Shown: positions 44,771-53,824, numbered from the stretch's first letter. The stretch is DNA of 64,000 bases from Flavimobilis marinus (GCF_900113055.1 NZ_FONZ01000001.1:806001-870000), one strand, 5' to 3'. The notes: generated from the sequence alone by a model not told the origin. Made by a program: numbers and translations.

Positions 44771-45811
44771 ATGCCTGAGGGCCACACCGTCCACCGCCTC
44801 GCGCGGACCTTCGCTGAGCTGTTCGGCGGGCAGACGCTGTCCGTGACGAGCCCGCAGGGCCGGTTCGCAGCGGGCGCCGCACTGCTCGACGGGCGCACGC
44901 TCGCCGACGCCGAGGCGTGGGGCAAGCAGATGTTCCTGCGGTTCGAGGGCCCCGACCCGGCATGGCTGCGCGTGCACCTCGGGCTCTACGGCGCGTGGAC
45001 CTTCGCCGGTGACGGCAGCGCCGACGTCGCGCACGCGATCGGCGCCCCCCGCAAGCGTGTGGGGGAGGGCGAGAAGACTCTCCCCGCGCTCGTGGTGGCT
45101 GAGGAGGGCGGGCCCGACGCCGACCAGCCCGACGCGGCCGGCGGCGGCTCGTCGGGCGACTTCGTGCCGCCCCCGCCGCGCGGTCAGGTGCGGGTGCGGA
45201 TCGCGAGCACGCACGCCGTCGCGGACCTCACCGGTCCCACGGCGTGCGAGGTGATCGGCGACGACGAGCGGGCGGCGGCGCTCGCCAAGCTGGGCCCCGA
45301 TCCCATCCGGGCCGGTACAGCGTCACCGAAGGAGGCGGCCGGGCTTGAGGACCGGTTCGTGGCTCGCGTGCAGCGCTCGCGGACAGCCGTCGGGGTGCAG
45401 CTCATGGACCAGGGCGTGTCCGCCGGCGTCGGGAACATCTACCGCGCCGAGGCCCTGTACCGCGCGCGCCTCGACCCCGCCCGTCCGGGAGCGACGGTGC
45501 CGGCGGAGGACCTGCGCGGGCTGTGGCGCGACCTCGTCGCGCTGATGACCGACGGCGTCGCGCGGGGCGCGATCGTCTCGACGCTGCCCGAGCACCGCGG
45601 CCTGGGGCACGAGCGGGGTCTGCACCGGCCGAGCGCACGGCCGGGCCGCGTGCGGCAGAACACCGACGCGGAGCCGGACGCCGTGCCGTCCGAGGAGGCG
45701 TTCTACGTCTACCACCGCGACGGTCTGGCCTGCCGGGTCTGCGGGACGACGGTGCTCGTGCGCGAGGTGGCCGGGCGCAACCTGTTCTGGTGCCCCGGGT
45801 GTCAGCGCTGA
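44771..45811 (+). CDS. nei: Fpg/Nei-family DNA glycosylase (endonuclease VIII type)
   Basis: A 346-residue bifunctional glycosylase/AP lyase. MPEGHTVHRLART gives the catalytic Pro2 and Glu3 of the Nei branch; QLMDQGVSAGVGNIYRAEALYRARLDP is the helix-two-turn-helix region; the C-terminal zinc finger is complete (CRVCGTTVLVREVAGRNLFWCPGCQ). An acidic, Pro-rich insertion of about 50 residues after residue 85 (AEEGGPDADQPDAAGGGSSGD) is unusual for the family and probably a disordered loop. Close to rpiB and probably co-transcribed. Confidence 0.93.
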   Translation: MPEGHTVHRLARTFAELFGGQTLSVTSPQGRFAAGAALLDGRTLADAEAWGKQMFLRFEGPDPAWLRVHLGLYGAWTFAGDGSADVAHAIGAPRKRVGEGEKTLPALVVAEEGGPDADQPDAAGGGSSGDFVPPPPRGQVRVRIASTHAVADLTGPTACEVIGDDERAAALAKLGPDPIRAGTASPKEAAGLEDRFVARVQRSRTAVGVQLMDQGVSAGVGNIYRAEALYRARLDPARPGATVPAEDLRGLWRDLVALMTDGVARGAIVSTLPEHRGLGHERGLHRPSARPGRVRQNTDAEPDAVPSEEAFYVYHRDGLACRVCGTTVLVREVAGRNLFWCPGCQR

Positions 45812-45818
45812 GCGCGCC

Positions 45819-47054
45819 TCAGCTGGCGTCGTGCTGCGCGAGCCACGCCAGCGCGCCCCGCGCGGCCGCGACGCCCGTGCTGAAGGACGCCTGCAGCAGG
45901 TAGCCGCCCGTGGGTGCCTCCCAGTCGAGCATCTCACCCGCGACGAACGTGCCCGGGCGCGCGTACAGCATCAGGGCGTCGTCGACGTCTGACCACGCGA
46001 CCCCACCGGCCGTGGAGATGGCGCGGTCGATCGGCCTGGTCGTGGTGACCGTGACGGGCACGGCCTTGATCAGCGCAGCGGCCGCGGCGGGCTCCTGGGT
46101 GATCGCGCCGCCGCTCGCCTCGCGCAGCAGCGCGGCGCCCACGGGGTCGAGCCCGACGGTGCGGCGCAGCCACGTAGAGGTGGAGTCCTTGGGGCGGCGG
46201 CGGCGGGCCAGCCGGTCGGTGAGGTGCTCGATGCTGAGGTCCGGCCGCAGGTCGACCTCGAGGACGCACGGCGGCGGGCCGTCGAGTGCGTCTCGGATCG
46301 CCGCGCCGATCGCGTAGACCGGGCCACCCTCGATCCCGTGCCGCGTGATCATCGCGTCCCCGCGGCCCACGAACCCGTGCTGGCCGCGGACGGTGACGGC
46401 GACGTTCTTCAGCGGCGTCCCGGCGAACCGGTCGGCGAAGACCTCGGACCACGATGCCTCGACCCCGACGTTCGCGGCGCGCAGGGGCGCGACGCGCACG
46501 CCGTGCTCACGGAACGCCTCGACCCAGCCGCCGTCGGAGCCCAGCCGCGGCCACGACGCGCCCCCGAGCGCGAAGACCGCGACGTCGCTGCGCGTCGTGG
46601 TCTCGACGCCGTCGGAGCCGGCGAACCGCAGCTCGCCGGGCTGGTCGGTCCAGGCCGTCCAGCGGCGCCGGGTCTCGATGCGCACCCCGAGCTCGTCGAG
46701 GCGGGCGAGCCAGGCGCGGACGAGCGGCGTCGCCCGGAACGCGACGGGGAAGACGCGCCCGCTCGACCCGACGAAGGTCTCCTGGCCCAGGCCCGCGCAC
46801 CAGTGACGCAATGCCGCCGCGTCGAATGCCGTGAGCATCGGCGCCAGCCGGTCCGCGGACGTGCCGTAGCGCGTGAGCATGCGCGTGAGGGGCTCGGAGT
46901 GCGTGATGTTCAGGCCCCCGCGGCCGGCGAGGAGGAACTTCCGGCAGACGGCGTTGGTGTGCTCGTAAACGGTGACCGTGACGCCCGCGCGGGCGAGCTC
47001 CTCGGCGGCGATCAGCCCGGCGGGTCCGCCGCCGACGATGCTCGCGGTTCTCAT
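45819..47054 (-). CDS. FAD-dependent oxidoreductase (HI0933/YhiN-like flavoprotein)
   Basis: A 411-residue flavoprotein. Dinucleotide-binding ASIVGGGPAGLIAAEELARAG, then the HI0933-family landmarks CRKFLLAGRGGLNITHSE and VFALGGASWPRLGSDGGW, ending with GGYLLQASFSTGVAAARGALAW for flavin contact. Close to the TIGR03862-like group of uncharacterised flavoproteins, whose electron acceptor is unknown. ATG 47054 gives the expected N-terminus MRTASIVGGG; the frame runs on to 47192 with low-complexity sequence that is not protein-like. Convergent with nei, 7 bases apart. Confidence 0.88.
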   Translation of the reverse strand: MRTASIVGGGPAGLIAAEELARAGVTVTVYEHTNAVCRKFLLAGRGGLNITHSEPLTRMLTRYGTSADRLAPMLTAFDAAALRHWCAGLGQETFVGSSGRVFPVAFRATPLVRAWLARLDELGVRIETRRRWTAWTDQPGELRFAGSDGVETTTRSDVAVFALGGASWPRLGSDGGWVEAFREHGVRVAPLRAANVGVEASWSEVFADRFAGTPLKNVAVTVRGQHGFVGRGDAMITRHGIEGGPVYAIGAAIRDALDGPPPCVLEVDLRPDLSIEHLTDRLARRRRPKDSTSTWLRRTVGLDPVGAALLREASGGAITQEPAAAAALIKAVPVTVTTTRPIDRAISTAGGVAWSDVDDALMLYARPGTFVAGEMLDWEAPTGGYLLQASFSTGVAAARGALAWLAQHDAS

Positions 47055-47155
47055 CGACCGGGCCGGACGACGTCGGCGGGGAGGAGGAGCATCTCCCGAA
47101 GATAGCCGAGCGCCGGCGCCGCCCGGGCCACCGGGCGCGGGCGACACCGTCGAGG

Positions 47156-48487
47156 CTAGAAGATGAAGCTCGAGACCGGCTGGACGGGCCACGCGAACGC
47201 GGCCGACGCCGTCGCGAGGGACCCCGTCGTGTGCTCGGTGACCAGACCCGCCAGAGCGAGGGACGCGAGCGTCGTGCCGCCCAGGTAGGCCGCGGCGAGC
47301 TCTCGGACGTCGAGCGACAGGTCAGCGGCGTCGTCGGTGCGCTCGACCGACGGCGCGGCGAACGCCTGGGCGCGCACGCGGTAGCTCCCGGTGTTCTCCG
47401 GCAGGCGCGCATCCTCGACCCGGACCACGACGTCGACGTCCGCCGCGTAACGCCGCTGCGCCAGGGCGGAGGGAACGTCGACCAGGCGGACCCAGACGTT
47501 GTCGGCGCCCTTCGTCCGCGCGGCCCGCGGGTCGACGAGCAGCGACAGGATCGCGTCGTCGGGGGCCACGACGAAGGTCGCGACCTCGCTCGTGAGGTCC
47601 AGGTCGAGCAGCACGGACCACAGTGCGTGGGCCGCGGCGGCGTCGAGCGCGACGATCTCGCTCAGGTGCACGGTTCCGCGGGGACCCTCGTCCTCCCAGC
47701 GCACCTCGCGCCGGAACGTCGCGTAGCCGCGGGCCTCCCCGTTGCGCTCGACGACGACGATCCGCCGGGTCTCCTTGCCGCCCCGGAACGGGGGCAGGTC
47801 CTCGAGGTGGCGACGGCGCATCTCGGGGGTGTCGCGGGTCGCCCACCCGGGGCGGTTGAGCAGCGCGCCGTGCGGGGCCCCGACGCCGAGGGGCCGGCGG
47901 CCCGCCTCCCGGTGCAGGGAGTCGACCAGCTCGAGGTGGTTCTCGGCGGTGAGCTCCTCGAGGCGCGCGCTGTGCTCGGTGGACCCGGTGACGGGACGGA
48001 GCTTCGCGCCGCGGGGGATCGTCAGGCGCACGTCGTGGGCGGCGAGGCCGTAGCCGAACCGGCCGTAGATCGCTGCCTCCGCGGCGAACAGCGCGGAGAT
48101 CGCTTCGCCGCGCTCCCGGCACTGCGCGAGGTGGTGGTCGATCATCGCGCTCAGGATCCCGCGGCGGCGGTGCGCCGGGTGCACGCCCACCCACGTCAGG
48201 CCGCTCACGCGCGTCTCGGCGCCGGGGACGTTGAAGTGCTCGAACGGGTAGGAGCCGTGCATCGCGACGAGCTCCGTCGTCGGGAGCGCGCCGTCGAGCG
48301 GGACGGCCGACTCGTCGGGCTCGTCCCGCACGACGCCGACGAACCGGTCCCACGGCAGCTCGAGGGGCAGCTTCTCCTGCGTCTCGAGGTCGACCCCGCT
48401 GGGGAACGCCCACAGGTCCAGCTGGATCACGGCGCGCTTGTCGTCGGCGGACAGGGGACGGAGGCGGTAGCCGTCGGGGAGGGTCAT
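47156..48487 (-). CDS. GNAT acetyltransferase, Eis-like
   Basis: A 443-residue protein with the three-part architecture of mycobacterial Eis: an N-terminal GNAT domain (YRLRPLSADDKRAVIQLDLWAF; GLTWVGVHPAHRRRGILSAMIDHHL with the acetyl-CoA loop RRRGIL), a second GNAT-like domain (GYATFRREVRW), and a C-terminal SCP2-like domain (SLDVRELAAAYLGGTTLASLALAG). The C-terminal carboxylate (FIF) is the likely general base, as in Eis. Eis enzymes acetylate aminoglycosides or protein lysines; specificity cannot be predicted here. Confidence 0.9.
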   Translation of the reverse strand: MTLPDGYRLRPLSADDKRAVIQLDLWAFPSGVDLETQEKLPLELPWDRFVGVVRDEPDESAVPLDGALPTTELVAMHGSYPFEHFNVPGAETRVSGLTWVGVHPAHRRRGILSAMIDHHLAQCRERGEAISALFAAEAAIYGRFGYGLAAHDVRLTIPRGAKLRPVTGSTEHSARLEELTAENHLELVDSLHREAGRRPLGVGAPHGALLNRPGWATRDTPEMRRRHLEDLPPFRGGKETRRIVVVERNGEARGYATFRREVRWEDEGPRGTVHLSEIVALDAAAAHALWSVLLDLDLTSEVATFVVAPDDAILSLLVDPRAARTKGADNVWVRLVDVPSALAQRRYAADVDVVVRVEDARLPENTGSYRVRAQAFAAPSVERTDDAADLSLDVRELAAAYLGGTTLASLALAGLVTEHTTGSLATASAAFAWPVQPVSSFIF

Positions 48488-48556
48488 AGATGCCACAGTG
48501 GCAGGCCGCCCGCGTCCGTGACCAGGGTTTTCCTGCGACCGGGTAGGTTGCCCGCC

Positions 48557-48862
48557 ATGGACGAGGAGTATGTGGAGGCGGTGCTGGACGTCGTCGAGCA
48601 GATCCCCGCCGGCCGGGTCATGACGTACGGGGACATCGCCGAGGTCGTCGGCCGCGTGCTCGAGCGCGGCGGCCCGCGACAGGTGGGGACCGCACTGCGC
48701 GACGCCGGGGGAGCAGTGCCGTGGTGGCGCGTGGTGAATGCCCAGGGGCTGCCGCCGGTGCACAAGCGGCAGACGGCGCTCGACCGGCTCCGGGCTGAGG
48801 GGACGACGATCACCGCCGCCGGGCGGGTGGCTCCGGGGTGCCGGTGGAGGTCCGGCGAATAA
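48557..48862 (+). CDS. Alkyltransferase-like (ATL) DNA-binding protein
   Basis: A 101-residue homologue of the O6-alkylguanine transferase C-terminal domain. VLDVVEQIPAGRVMTYGDIAEVVG and RQVGTALRDAGGAVPWWRVV are clear, but the PCHR active site is replaced by PWWR, so no alkyl transfer is possible. ATL proteins bind alkylated guanines and pass them to nucleotide excision repair. TAGGTT ends 7 nt before ATG 48557, suggesting a leaderless message. Confidence 0.9.
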   Translation: MDEEYVEAVLDVVEQIPAGRVMTYGDIAEVVGRVLERGGPRQVGTALRDAGGAVPWWRVVNAQGLPPVHKRQTALDRLRAEGTTITAAGRVAPGCRWRSGE

Positions 48863-49247
48863 TGCCGTGACAGCCGTCCCGGGACGCGGGAACATAAACG
48901 TGCCTCCCCCTGTTGGAGAGGATGCAGGTCAGATGCAGGTCATGAACCGGGCAGCTCCGCTGCCCACCCGCCGCGCCGGAGAGATCCCGCGGCTCACCTG
49001 CTCGCGTTGCTCTCCCGTCCCGTGCCGCACGGGAGAGGCAGTACGTATCGGCATGTGTTGCCCGGGTCCGTTGGCCCGGAACAGCCCATGGCCGAGGGCA
49101 CCACGGTGACGGCCCCGAACAGCTCGGGGCGGTTCAACGACCGGGATGATGACAACCGCCGGTCCGGGCACCGTGGGGCGGCACCTTCGTGGCGTCGGGC
49201 GTCCCCGCCATCGGTAGGGGCGCCCGACGCGGCGGTAGCATCGGCGG
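48863..49247. other. Intergenic region without a recognisable gene
   Basis: 385 bases between the ATL and lipoprotein genes. A 58-codon Cys-rich frame starts at ATG 48933 behind GGAGAGG, but its codon use is not convincing. It holds two hairpins: CTCCCGT (49012-49018) with ACGGGAG (49029-49035), and GTCGGGCGTCCCC (49194-49206) with GGGGCGCCCGAC (49217-49228). TAGCAT at 49236-49241 is the likely -10 of the next gene. A small RNA cannot be excluded. Confidence 0.4.
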
Positions 49248-49970
49248 ATGCTCTCCCTCCCTCGCGCCGCGGTCCTGCTCGGCGCGGTCGCGCTCGGTGT
49301 CGGCGGCTGCGCGTCGCCGGCGGAAGAGCCACCGCCAGTGGCAACCCCCGGGGCGACCTCACCCGGCGCGGACGACCTCGCACCCGGCTGGGACGAGTCC
49401 CCGGACAGCGCGGAGCCGACACCTGATGCTGCGCTCGACGCCAGCCAGCTCGCAGACATCGTGCGCCTGCCCGCATCCGGGGCCGTGACGGACGAGTCCT
49501 GTGCACCCGACGACGTCGCCGTCACCCTCACGTTCACGGACGCCGCGCTCGGGCACCGGTTCGGGGTGCTCGCCGTCGAGAACGCGTCTGCGGAGGCCTG
49601 CACGGTCGAGGGCTACCCGGGCCTGGGGGCCCGCGGTGCCTGGGGCTCGACGTTCCTTCTCGACGTCGAGCACCGCGACCCGATCCACGCCGATGCCGAG
49701 CCGACGACCGTGACGGTGGCGCCTGGCGAGCGCGCCCAGGCCAACGTCGAGTGGACGGGCGAGCTCGCAGGGGCAGCGTCGGAGCCGGTGTCGCTCCTCG
49801 TCGTCCAGCTCGCCACCGGCCAGGAGGCTCTCGGCCATGCCGTCTCGATGGACGGTCCGCCGGGTGAGCCGGACACCGGCATCGACATCGGGATGCTCAC
49901 GACCGTGCGGGTCGGGCCGTTCTCTGCGGCGCCTGAGGTCCCGGACGCGAGCGACTCACCGGGGGTCTGA
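49248..49970 (+). CDS. Lipoprotein with DUF4232 domain
   Basis: A 240-residue exported lipoprotein: signal LPRAAVLLGAVALGVGGC with a lipobox ending at Cys21, a Pro/Thr/Asp-rich spacer, then a DUF4232 domain beginning VTDESCAPDDVAVTLTFTDAALGHRFGVLAV and containing ENASAEACTVEGYPGL, so the two Cys probably form a disulfide. DUF4232 proteins are common in actinobacteria and uncharacterised. TAGCAT ends exactly 6 nt upstream of ATG 49248, so it is likely leaderless. Its 3' end overlaps the convergent SGNH gene by 15 bases. Confidence 0.88.
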   Translation: MLSLPRAAVLLGAVALGVGGCASPAEEPPPVATPGATSPGADDLAPGWDESPDSAEPTPDAALDASQLADIVRLPASGAVTDESCAPDDVAVTLTFTDAALGHRFGVLAVENASAEACTVEGYPGLGARGAWGSTFLLDVEHRDPIHADAEPTTVTVAPGERAQANVEWTGELAGAASEPVSLLVVQLATGQEALGHAVSMDGPPGEPDTGIDIGMLTTVRVGPFSAAPEVPDASDSPGV

Positions 49971-51125
49971 CGCCCCGAGCACGCGCTCCGCGAACCGCGC
50001 CCCGATCCGCGCGTGCCCCGCCGTGTCGGGGTGCAGGGCATCGGGGAGCGGCACCTCGGCGAAGTCCGCCTCCCCGTAGAGCTCGAGCCCGTCGAGGTAC
50101 GTCAGGTGCGGGTCGTCCGCCGAGCGCTGGGCGACGATCCGCGCGAGCTCGTCGCGGATGACCCGCAGCGTGAGCTTGCCCGCGGCGCGCTCGGACGGGT
50201 CGCCGGTCGCGCGGAACTGCATCCGGCCCTCAGCGAGTGCCGCCATGTCGAAGGCGCCAGGCCCGGGGGTGTCCTCGTGGATCGGGCAGAAGATCGGTGA
50301 GACGACGACGAGCGGCGTCTCGGGGTGCCCATCGCGGATCGTGTCGAGGAACCCGTGCACCGCCGGCCCGAAGGCCCGCAGGCGCATGACGTCGGCGTTG
50401 ACGAGGTTGATGCCGATCTTCACGGAGATGAGGTCGGCTGGCATGTCGCGGATGACTCGCGCGACGAACGGGTCCAGCATCGCGCTGCCCCCGAAGCCGA
50501 GGTTCACGAGCTCGACGCCACCTGTGGCCGCGGCCAGCGCCGGCCAGGTCGCCGACGGGCTGGTCGCGTTCGAGCCGTGGCTGATCGAGCTGCCGTGCTG
50601 CACCCACACGCGCCTGCCCGCGCGCACGAGGGGAGCCACCGTGGCGTCCGTCCGCAGCTCGACGAGCTCGGTCGTCTCGTTGTGCGGCAGCCAGAGCTCG
50701 ACGTCCTTCTCCCGCGCCTCGAGCCCGTCGAAGCGGATCGTGCCCGGCTCACCGGGGCGGACGTCAGGCACGCCGGTCGCCATGTCGATCGCGACGCTCG
50801 TGCCGCCGACGACGCTCGCCTGGGCGGTCAGCCGACCGTCGACGACGAGGTCGTAGACGCCGTCGGGCCGGGCCGGCGCGCCCACGTAGGAGTAGCGCGT
50901 CGGGTGGGCGTCCAGCTCGATCACCGTGGCCGCCGTGCGGAACGCGAGGCGCACCCCCGCCGGCTGGGACTCGACCATCGACAGCTGGGCGTCAGCGCCC
51001 TGCGCGCGCGCCCAGGCGGGCAGCCGGTGCGGCTGCACCCCGCGGACGGTGGGCTCGAGCTCGAGGGCGCCGCGGACGACGTCGGCGGTCAGGGGCGTGC
51101 GGATCCAGTGGTGCATGGGGGACAC
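49956..51125 (-). CDS. SGNH/GDSL-family hydrolase with N-terminal beta domain
   Basis: A 389-residue esterase-type protein. The N-terminal 160 residues are beta-rich (VRLAFRTAATVIELDAH; VYDLVVDGRLTAQASV). The catalytic domain starts VWVQHGSSISHGSNATSPSATWP (nucleophile Ser in the GSSISHG block), has LVNLGFGGSAMLDPFVAR (Gly block), ISVKIGINLVNAD (Asn block) and DALHPDTAGHARIG (Asp and His). No signal peptide. GTG 51125 is preferred because GGAGG lies 8 nt upstream; an ATG at 51116 is too far. The LLM oxidoreductase gene lies 40 bases upstream on the same strand, so an operon is likely. Confidence 0.87.
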   Translation of the reverse strand: MSPMHHWIRTPLTADVVRGALELEPTVRGVQPHRLPAWARAQGADAQLSMVESQPAGVRLAFRTAATVIELDAHPTRYSYVGAPARPDGVYDLVVDGRLTAQASVVGGTSVAIDMATGVPDVRPGEPGTIRFDGLEAREKDVELWLPHNETTELVELRTDATVAPLVRAGRRVWVQHGSSISHGSNATSPSATWPALAAATGGVELVNLGFGGSAMLDPFVARVIRDMPADLISVKIGINLVNADVMRLRAFGPAVHGFLDTIRDGHPETPLVVVSPIFCPIHEDTPGPGAFDMAALAEGRMQFRATGDPSERAAGKLTLRVIRDELARIVAQRSADDPHLTYLDGLELYGEADFAEVPLPDALHPDTAGHARIGARFAERVLGASDPR

Positions 51126-51165
51126 AGGTCGAACCTCCGGCTGGGGGAGCCCGCGCGGCGGGTCG

Positions 51166-52239
51166 TCACCCAGCCTGCGCCAGGAGCGGGCTCGACGCCA
51201 AGGCCAATAGTGTTGCCTGGTCGGCCTGCAGGACCATGGTCGTGACCGCCGTCTGCTCCCACGCGGCCATGCCCCGGGCGACGTCGTCGAGCGTGCCGAC
51301 GAGCGCGACGTCCTGGACGAGCTCGGTCGGGATCGCCCGGGCGGCATCCTCCTTGCGGCCCTCGAGATAGAGGCGCTGGACGTCGTCGCACACCTCGCGG
51401 TAGCCCAGGCGGGCGACGGCCTCGAGGTGGAAGTTCGCGCCCTTGGCGCCCATGCCGCCGATGTACAGCGCGAAGAACGGCCGGACAGCGTCGGCGGCCT
51501 CCTCGACGTCGTCGCGCACCACCACCGGCACGGTCGCCGAGATCTCGAACTGGTCCCGGGGCAGGCGCTCGTCCGAGCGCTTCGCGAAGCCGTCCTCGAG
51601 CAAGCCGCAGAACTCGCTGTCGAGGCGCGGCGCGTAGAACATCGGCAGCCAGCCGTCCGCGATCTCCGCGGACAGCGCGATGTTCTTCGGGCCCTCGGCG
51701 GCGAGGTGGATTGGCAGGTCGCGACGCAGCGGATGCACCGTGGGGCGCAGGGCACGGCCCAGGCCCATCGGCGTCGTGTCGCTGCGAACCGCGTCGTCGG
51801 GCTCGGCCAGGGGCAGCTGGAAGAAGTCGCCGTCGAACGACACGGGGCGCTCGCGGGCGAACACCTGCCTCACGATGTCGACGTACTCACGCGTGCGCGC
51901 CAGCGGGCGGCGGTACGGCTGGCCGTACCAGCCCTCGACGACCTGTGGGCCGGACGCGCCCAGCCCGAGGATGAAGCGGCCGCCGGAGAGGTGGTCGAGG
52001 GTGATCGCGGCCATGGCCGTGGCCGTAGGGGTCCGGGCGTACATCTGCGCGACGGCGGTGCCCAGGCGGATCTGATGGGTGCGCGCGCCCCACCAGGCGA
52101 GCGGCGTGAACGCGTCAGAGCCGTACGCCTCGGCCGTCCAGACGGAGTCGAGACCGGCCTGGTCCGCCAGGACGACGGCGTCCGCGACGCCGGCCGGGGG
52201 CCCCGCGGTCCAGTAGCCGGTGTGAAGGCCGATGCGCAT
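51166..52239 (-). CDS. LLM-class F420-dependent oxidoreductase
   Basis: A 357-residue luciferase-like TIM-barrel flavin or F420 enzyme. MRIGLHTGYWTAGPP, GLDSVWTAEAYGSDAFTPLAWWGARTHQIRLGTAVAQMYARTPTATAM and HLSGGRFILGLGASGPQVVEGWYG are the typical start, and DLPIHLAAEGPKNIALSAEIADGWLPMFY the typical middle of F420-dependent members. Substrate unknown. GAGGAG precedes ATG 52239. Together with the SGNH hydrolase it may handle an ester substrate. Confidence 0.92.
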   Translation of the reverse strand: MRIGLHTGYWTAGPPAGVADAVVLADQAGLDSVWTAEAYGSDAFTPLAWWGARTHQIRLGTAVAQMYARTPTATAMAAITLDHLSGGRFILGLGASGPQVVEGWYGQPYRRPLARTREYVDIVRQVFARERPVSFDGDFFQLPLAEPDDAVRSDTTPMGLGRALRPTVHPLRRDLPIHLAAEGPKNIALSAEIADGWLPMFYAPRLDSEFCGLLEDGFAKRSDERLPRDQFEISATVPVVVRDDVEEAADAVRPFFALYIGGMGAKGANFHLEAVARLGYREVCDDVQRLYLEGRKEDAARAIPTELVQDVALVGTLDDVARGMAAWEQTAVTTMVLQADQATLLALASSPLLAQAG

Positions 52240-52344
52240 GTGAGCTCCTCGTCGTTGAGGGGCGGCCGGGGCCGCGGGGCCGACGTCGGGCGTCGGAGGG
52301 CAAGGACAACGTACCTGAAACGGACCGTCCTAGATACTGCGTGG

Positions 52345-53334
52345 CTAGCGTGCGCGCGCAGCCAGCGTGTTGAGCAGCGCGGCCCCCGAGCCGGCGTCGT
52401 CGATCGTCACGACCAGGCGCTTGCCGCCCGAGTGCACGACCTCCAAGCCCTCGCCGTGACGGACCACGATGCCGAGCGAGCCGTCGCGTCCGGTGCGCCA
52501 GCCGAAGCCGCCGAACTCCCGGAACGGGGCGACGTCGCGTGCGGAGGCCTCCTCGATGCTCGCGAGCGGCACATGCGTCCGCGGCCATCCGAGAGCGGAT
52601 CGGACGTGCACGCCGCGGGAGTCGACGCGCACGGTCCAGGCAAGCATCCCGGCAAACAGCGCGAGCAGCAGCGCGGGGATGACCAGCAGCCACCACTCGC
52701 GCGTCACGACGGCGAGCACGCCCGTCACAAGGATCGAGCTCGCGCCGATCCACACCCCGGGGCCCCCGGCGATCGTCGCGATCCACACCGCCCGCTCGCT
52801 GGCGCCGAGGGCGGCGCGGGGTGCGTCGTCGGGCACGCTGCTCGTGGCTGCCGTCGGGCGATCGCCCGGGACGAGCAGCGCGGCCCCGATGCCGACGACG
52901 AGCGCTGCGAGCGTCGCGATCGCCAGGACGGCTCCGACACCTCCGGCGTCCGCGGCGTCCGTCAGACCGCGCTGCATGTCGAGCGAGCCGAGCTGCAGGC
53001 CGGCGACGAACGCGCTCATGCCGACGCTCGCACCGGCGGACAGGCGCCGGGTCGAGGCGAGCTGCCCCCACCAGAAGCCGATCGCCCAGAACATCACGGC
53101 CAGCAGGACGCCGATGATCGCCATCGTCGCCAGAGACGAGGTCAGGGAGGCGAAGCCGTCGGGACCCTCGCCGGTGCCCCAGTGGACCGCGACCGGGTCG
53201 GGCAGATCCTCCCGCCAGGACCACGTGAGCGCCGCGGCGGCCGTGAGCACGGCGGTCGGCGCGACCAGGGCGAGGAGGGTGGTGATCCCGCGGTGCGGGA
53301 CGGACGGGCGGGTGGGTACGGAGTTCGAGCTCAT
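52345..53334 (-). CDS. DUF1648 multi-pass membrane protein
   Basis: A 329-residue membrane protein. The first helix and loop (LLALVAPTAVLTAAAALTWSWREDLPDPVAVHWGTGEGPDGFAS) are the DUF1648 signature (LP-x-PxPxHWGxxGxPDG), followed by about five further helices and a soluble C-terminal PH-like domain (THVPLASIEEASARDVAPF; GSLGIVVRHGEGLEVVHSGGKRLVV). Its ATG overlaps the GntR stop (ATGA), so it is regulated with that gene. Similar pairs are linked to immunity or membrane stress in Firmicutes (SdpI-like), but no role is shown here. Confidence 0.88.
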   Translation of the reverse strand: MSSNSVPTRPSVPHRGITTLLALVAPTAVLTAAAALTWSWREDLPDPVAVHWGTGEGPDGFASLTSSLATMAIIGVLLAVMFWAIGFWWGQLASTRRLSAGASVGMSAFVAGLQLGSLDMQRGLTDAADAGGVGAVLAIATLAALVVGIGAALLVPGDRPTAATSSVPDDAPRAALGASERAVWIATIAGGPGVWIGASSILVTGVLAVVTREWWLLVIPALLLALFAGMLAWTVRVDSRGVHVRSALGWPRTHVPLASIEEASARDVAPFREFGGFGWRTGRDGSLGIVVRHGEGLEVVHSGGKRLVVTIDDAGSGAALLNTLAARAR

Positions 53335-53684
53335 CGCAGAGCCTCCTTGAGCAGGGTGAGGGTGGTGGTCGGGGGGACGCCGAGCGTGCGTGCGCGGTCG
53401 ACGACGACGTCGATCGCCGCGCGGAGCTCGTCGAGCGCGGGGGCGGGCGGGGCGCTGACGACGGCGCCGCGGCCGCGCCGCAGTTCGATCAGACCGTCGT
53501 CGCGCAGGGACTGGTAGGCGTGCAGGACGGTGTGGACGTTGATGTCGAGCGACTCGGCGAGCGCGCGGGCGGCGGGCAAGCGGTCGCCGGTGACGAGCGC
53601 GCCCGCTGTGACGGCCGCGCGCACCTGGGTGCCGAGTTGCTCGAACAGCGGCTCGGGGGCGTGGGGATCGACGCGGAAGATCAT
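53331..53684 (-). CDS. GntR-family regulator, YtrA subfamily
   Basis: A 117-residue repressor: FRVDPHAPEPLFEQLGTQVRAAV then LPAARALAESLDINVHTVLHAYQSLRDDGLIELRRGRGAVV, a complete winged-helix GntR domain, and a short C-terminal helix pair (ELRAAIDVVVDRARTLGV), which is the YtrA-type dimerisation region without a ligand domain. ATG 53684 has TATGGT ending 6 nt upstream, so it is predicted leaderless. It most likely represses its own operon through the palindrome at its promoter. Confidence 0.92.
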   Translation of the reverse strand: MIFRVDPHAPEPLFEQLGTQVRAAVTAGALVTGDRLPAARALAESLDINVHTVLHAYQSLRDDGLIELRRGRGAVVSAPPAPALDELRAAIDVVVDRARTLGVPPTTTLTLLKEALR

Positions 53685-53690
53685 GCGATG

Positions 53691-53718
53691 ACCATACTAG
53701 TTCTATGGCAACTAGAAC
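53691..53718 (-). promoter_or_regulatory. Promoter and operator of the gntR-DUF1648 operon
   Basis: On the minus strand TTGTTC, an 18-nt spacer and TATGGT (complement of 53691-53696) precede ATG 53684 by 6 nt. The inverted repeat GTTCTA (53700-53705) and TAGAAC (53713-53718), with a 7-nt spacer, lies between -35 and -10. YtrA-type regulators bind such short palindromes, so it is a good autoregulatory operator candidate. Confidence 0.55.
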
Positions 53719-53765
53719 AAGTTGCTCAGGACTGGACCGGCCGGTCGACCGCGCTGCGGGGCCGC

Positions 53766-53813
53766 CCGCCCGGCCAACCGCGCCGCTGCGCCGCCCGGCC
53801 AACCGCGCCGCTG
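53766..53813 (+). repeat. 23-bp tandem direct repeat
   Basis: Two exact copies of a 23-mer containing GGCCAACCGCGCCGCTG, at 53766-53788 and 53791-53813, period 25. Confidence 0.8.
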
Positions 53814-53824
53814 AGCCGGCGAGG

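Noticed and set aside
48933-49109. 58-codon Cys-rich ORF behind GGAGAGG
   Set aside because: Codon choice is unlike the genome and the ORF has no recognisable domain; the ribosome site is 11 nt away. A second CysCys near its end prompted a leader-peptide idea, but no cysteine gene follows.
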